From contig NBAZ01000001.1 of NCBI GenBank assembly GCA_002794735.1, forward strand, positions 2,170,001 to 2,234,000: 64,000 bases of DNA. Reading direction: 5' to 3'. Each line of letters starts with the position of its first letter. The first letter of the stretch is position 1. This DNA comes from Pyrrhoderma lamaoense (lineage: Eukaryota > Basidiomycota > Agaricomycetes > Hymenochaetales > Hymenochaetaceae). This document shows positions 60,634 to 64,000 of the stretch, piece by piece. Below the pieces are notes generated by a model. The model made no database searches. It saw nothing but the letters and a program-made list of their open reading frames with translations, and was not told the origin of the DNA. The position numbers and the translations under genes are program-made.

Positions 60634-60850
60634 GCTGAGAAAATAACTGTGGCTCGTGAAGTTCCATTTCTCGGACCTACATATAAGGCCCAGAACGACA
60701 CTCCTGAACCAACATCTATCCACCCTCTTCTGTCTGTGCGTCTATCTCATCATCTTCTCGTTTGTAAGTCTCACTCTTGTCTAGAGACAAAGTAGCTTTG
60801 ATCTCACATCCCACTACCTTTCTAGATTCCTACTTGTTCGACAGAAAAAA

Positions 60851-61290
60851 ATGAACAACCTCACCAACACTCGTCCCAGAAGCGGGACATCGAATTTTCT
60901 AATGCCAACGATGCCTTTCAACACAATGTAGCCAGAAAACACCGATCAAAGCGTTTAAAGACCTGGTTGTTATACCCAGAGTGTCTTATAAATGATGCCC
61001 CATCACCGACGAAAACCGATTACATTGATTCAAACCTGAAAAACGTCTTAAACCGTATCGAGGAGGACATTGTAAAACTCATAATGGATGTAGATGAAAT
61101 GATGCAGGTGTCTGAAAACTGGAGAAGATCCAATGAGGCGCTTTATCTGAAATACCTCATCGAAAAACATAAAACACTCCGGCAGGAAGATGCTTTATTT
61201 AGAACCATGCTCAGGCATACACGACGTTTCTGGATAGTTAATGGAGGACATAGTTTGGAATCTTATGTACTCAAATTATACCGGATTTAA
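60851..61290 (+). CDS. Small unknown helical protein, about 146 residues (frame needs one base)
   Basis: An open frame from before 60851 to the stop at 61290 has coding character (charged, helical, with Trp and Cys), including NRIEEDIVKLIMDVDEMMQV and LRHTRRFWIVNGGHSLESYV. No ATG opens that frame. The ATG at 60851 lies in another frame and would join it if GGG at 60884-60886 had one more G. Alternatively the 5' part is a different exon; a purine-poor leader with a possible intron precedes it. I do not recognise it. Confidence 0.45.
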
Positions 61291-61552
61291 GTTATCATGT
61301 TTATTTAACCTGTCGATCATGTTATGCTACGAATACAGAAATTGCTAACGTCTCTAAGTCTAAAACCACGCCACCTCTAGTCTGTAAGCAAATAAATGTA
61401 AACTGAGAAGTCGCGTGCTCTCTCGGTTACTGTGCCAAACAGCGTCGTCGTCGTTTCTCGTCCAACGACAACGTACGCATCCGTACAGTCCAGTCCGCTC
61501 CTTACTTACGACGTCTTTCTAGCTTATTCTTCTCTTTTTTTCTCTTTTCCAG

Positions 61553-63341
61553 ATGACAGACACTTACACTGGTACCCCCAACGGCGACATGGCCTCTCTC
61601 AACGGCTCTGCCAACGGGTCAACTTCTGCTCCTGCTCATTCAGCAATCCCTCCAATAGTCCGCAAAAAACTCATGGGCTACGTCGGTTTCGCTAATCTTC
61701 CAAATCAAGTGCATAGAAAAAGCGTTAGAAAAGGGTTTCAATTTACTGTTATGGTCGTTGGTTAGTCTCTTTTCCCTTCGGTTGTTGGTATTAGGATTTC
61801 GTGTTGCTCATTTTTTTATACTTCTTTTCAGGCGAATCCGGGCTAGGGAAGTCGACGCTCATCAATACTCTTTTCAATACGACCCTCTACCCTCCTAAGG
61901 AAGTACTCCCCCCTAGTGCAGAGAGGCCAAAGACGGTCTCTATTGAGAGTATCAGTGCTGGTATATCCTCTTTGATTTATATCCTATGCATTATCATCTC
62001 ACTTTTTGCAACAGACATCGAAGAAAATGGTGTACGACTTCGATTGACAGTTGTCGACACCCCTGGCTTTGGGGACTTCGTCAATAATGAGGATAGGTGA
62101 TTCTTACGGAACATCTAGTGTACTACAAAATACTAAGACCCTGTTCCACATAGTTGGAAACCGATCGTGGAGAATATTGAATCACGTTTCGATGCTTACC
62201 TTGAACAGGAGAATCGTGTTAACCGTCAAAAGATTGTGGATAACCGTGTGCATGCTTGCTTGTACTTCATTCAGCCTACGGGTCATTCGTGCGTCAACTG
62301 ACTCTTCATCCCTTATCTCAGATAGCTAATCTTCCTGCAGGTTGAAGCAGATTGACATTGAATTCATGCGTCGGCTTCACACGAAGGTCAACTTGATTCC
62401 TATCATTGCTAAGGCTGATACTCTGACCGATGAGGAGATTGCATCCTTCAAAGCACGAGTAAGCCAGGGTGTCTTGGACTCCGCCGATAGCGTCTCACCA
62501 CGTTCTTTGTTCATAGGTTCTCAATGATATTGCTTATCACAAAATTCATATATTTGAAGCACCTACATACGAAAATGAAGACGAAGAGGCACTTGCCGAA
62601 CAGGAGGAAATTGCAGTATGTACTAAACAAGACACTTATCAACACTACATTCATAATGAACTTCATGATCACACAGAGCAAAATTCCATTCGCTATTGTC
62701 GGTTCAAATCAAATAGTTCAAACGCCGGATGGGCGCCAAGTCCGTGGACGTGCGTATCCTTGGGGTGTTATTGAAGTTGATAACGAGGAACACTGTGACT
62801 TCGTTAAACTCCGCCAAATGCTCATTAGGACATACATGGAAGAACTACGGGAGCACACTAACTCGCACCTCTATGAAGCCTACCGAAGCGAGAAACTTTT
62901 GGGAATGGGTGTTGCCCAGGATTCTAGCGTCTTCAAGGAAATAAAGTATGTGATTTCATTAATATATCAAGATCATCTAGTTTATCTTACTTTTTCGCTA
63001 CTTTAAATTAGCCCGGCTCTCAAGATGCAAGAAGAACGTACCCTACATGAAGCGAAACTTGCGAAGATGGAAGCTGAGATGAACCTAGTGTTCCAACAGA
63101 AGGTCGCAGAGAAGGAATCTAAGCTCAAGCAGTCTGAGGAGGAATTATATGCCAGGCACAGGGAAATGAAAGAGGCTCTGGACAAGCAGAGACTGGAACT
63201 GGAAGACAAGAAGAAGCGTATCGAGAGCGGCCGTCCCCTCACTCCCGAAAATGCAAAGGTAAGAGTGTTTCATGTTCCCTCGTACCTATCAATTGCTCAT
63301 CGTTTCCTCAGACGAAGAGGAACCGATTCCTGCGCACGTAA
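61553..63341 (+). CDS. Septin (Cdc3-like GTP-binding filament protein)
   Basis: Filament-forming GTPase of the cell cortex and septation sites. Nine exons: 61553-61760, 61832-61960, 62015-62096, 62154-62288, 62341-62458, 62517-62615, 62677-62945, 63012-63258, 63312-63341; 438 residues, all phases matching. Motifs: polybasic stretch (RKSVRKGF), P-loop GESGLGKST, switch block [16 protein letters not shown], base-recognition AKAD, septin element [13 protein letters not shown] and [20 protein letters not shown]. The C-terminus is a long coiled coil ([20 protein letters not shown]). The coiled coil and general sequence suggest the CDC3/SEPT7-type subunit, but I cannot exclude another septin. The first intron splits the P-loop glycine. 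Confidence 0.93.
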
Positions 63342-63892
63342 GTGTGCTGCCGGCGGCGCGCGACAATTGCACATTTACCCCCCCTTTTTCTATCATATCC
63401 TTTTTTTCGACTTCTGTTTTCGATTTTTGAGATTCCACTTCTGTTTGAGTCGTATGATATTCCCCTTTAAGCATCTTGCTTGACTTTTAGTCGTCCACTC
63501 CTTATTCCTTGCGTAACGAACTTTTTCGGTCCCCCCAACGATACCTGTTTTATTTTTCTGTCATTTTATTGCTCGTTTAGTGGAGTTTCTGTCTTGTGCC
63601 TAGGGTTGGCGGATTTAATGACTTATTCCAATTAACTAGTTTTTGGAGTGATAGCTTGATAACTTGAAATCTAGTCTCAGTTCATACTACTATTGATATT
63701 ATAGGTATCACTCATACTAGGCAAGGAGAAGACTGAAATAGGCGTGGTGATATGCAGAGTATTAACACAAGTGACTATGATACAAGACAGGATAGCGTGA
63801 CAAAAAAAACATCTATGTGGTTTGTACACTGTCCGAGATGCAAAAGGTGACAAAATTGAGAATCACAAGAAAGGAGGAGGGGAAGAACGAAT
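63342..63892. other. Convergent 3' region after septin
   Basis: About 550 bp between converging genes; T-rich at first, no gene recognised. Confidence 0.4.
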
Positions 63893-64000
63893 CTATTTTT
63901 TGTATCCCATCCTGCGGGCATATTCGCGTTCTTCATGCGCCGTAAGTTCATCAGTTCCTGCCCAATTCGCTGAGCTTGTCCTCGCTCGGAAGCGACTTGA
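63893..64000 (-). CDS. C-terminal end of an unidentified protein (5' part beyond window)
   Basis: The last 35 codons and stop of a minus-strand frame: SSRFRARTSSANWAGTDELT followed by AHEEREYARRMGYKK. The frame is open to the window edge. The sequence is too short to name. The position, converging on the septin gene, fits a real gene end. Confidence 0.5.
   Translation of the reverse strand, partial: SSRFRARTSSANWAGTDELTAHEEREYARRMGYKK

Overview
This window is nuclear DNA from a filamentous basidiomycete, most likely an Agaricomycete. The evidence is dense short spliceosomal introns (about 45-70 nt, GT...CTRAY...AG, up to 17 per gene), genes packed head-to-head and tail-to-tail, and proteins of distinctly fungal type (NoxA, BCK1, Cut8/Sts1, Gpi1, a CDC3-like septin, fungal Mediator 16). 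No rRNA, tRNA, CRISPR array, virus or autonomous transposon was recognised. Most genes are housekeeping genes. I rebuilt the exon structures by hand from splice signals and reading-frame continuity, so junctions are predictions.

Layout. 0-5 kb: 3' truncated 6-phosphogluconate dehydrogenase (-), a single-pass membrane protein (+), an unrecognised 210-residue protein (-). 4.9-11 kb: TAF5 (-), a 623-bp inverted-repeat element in its upstream region, and NADPH oxidase NoxA (-). 11.5-20.5 kb: MAD2 (-) and nucleoporin NUP157/170 (+) sharing one short promoter, then a RING-CH membrane ubiquitin ligase (-) and a mitochondrial carrier (+) sharing another. 20.5-24.4 kb: about 4 kb without a supportable gene. 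24.4-33.4 kb: a mitochondrial PPR protein (-), the proteasome tether STS1/Cut8 (-), proteasome assembly chaperone PAC3 (-) and Mediator MED16 (+). 33.8-41.3 kb: rhomboid protease (-), a very intron-rich two-domain protein with an NTF2/SnoaL-like end (-), kinetochore MIS14/NSL1 (-) and the DNA-end-resection factor CTP1/SAE2 (+). 41.3-50.1 kb: GPI1 (-), ankyrin plus dilute-domain protein (-), RRP15 (+), GID8 (+). 50.6-64 kb: MAPKKK BCK1 (+), an IQ-motif protein (+), a CXXC zinc-binding UPF0587 protein (-), a nitrilase (+), a small unknown protein (+), a septin (+) and the 3' end of another gene (-).

Themes. Several neighbours are functionally related: MAD2 beside NUP157/170, MIS14 beside CTP1 (kinetochore and DNA-break processing), and STS1 beside PAC3 (both proteasome biogenesis or location). 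Gene structures include exons of 6-11 nt, an intron directly after a start codon, and two probable GC-AG introns.

Caution on quality. At about a dozen places in otherwise well-conserved genes the frame can only be restored by adding one base, and nearly all lie in homopolymer runs. I read this as assembly indels, not pseudogenes, and flag each one. I found no clearly new multi-gene system. The least explained items are the 4-kb gap, the inverted-repeat element, the 21-nt AT repeats near 50.3 kb, the twin hairpins at the PPR start codon and several conserved proteins of unknown function.
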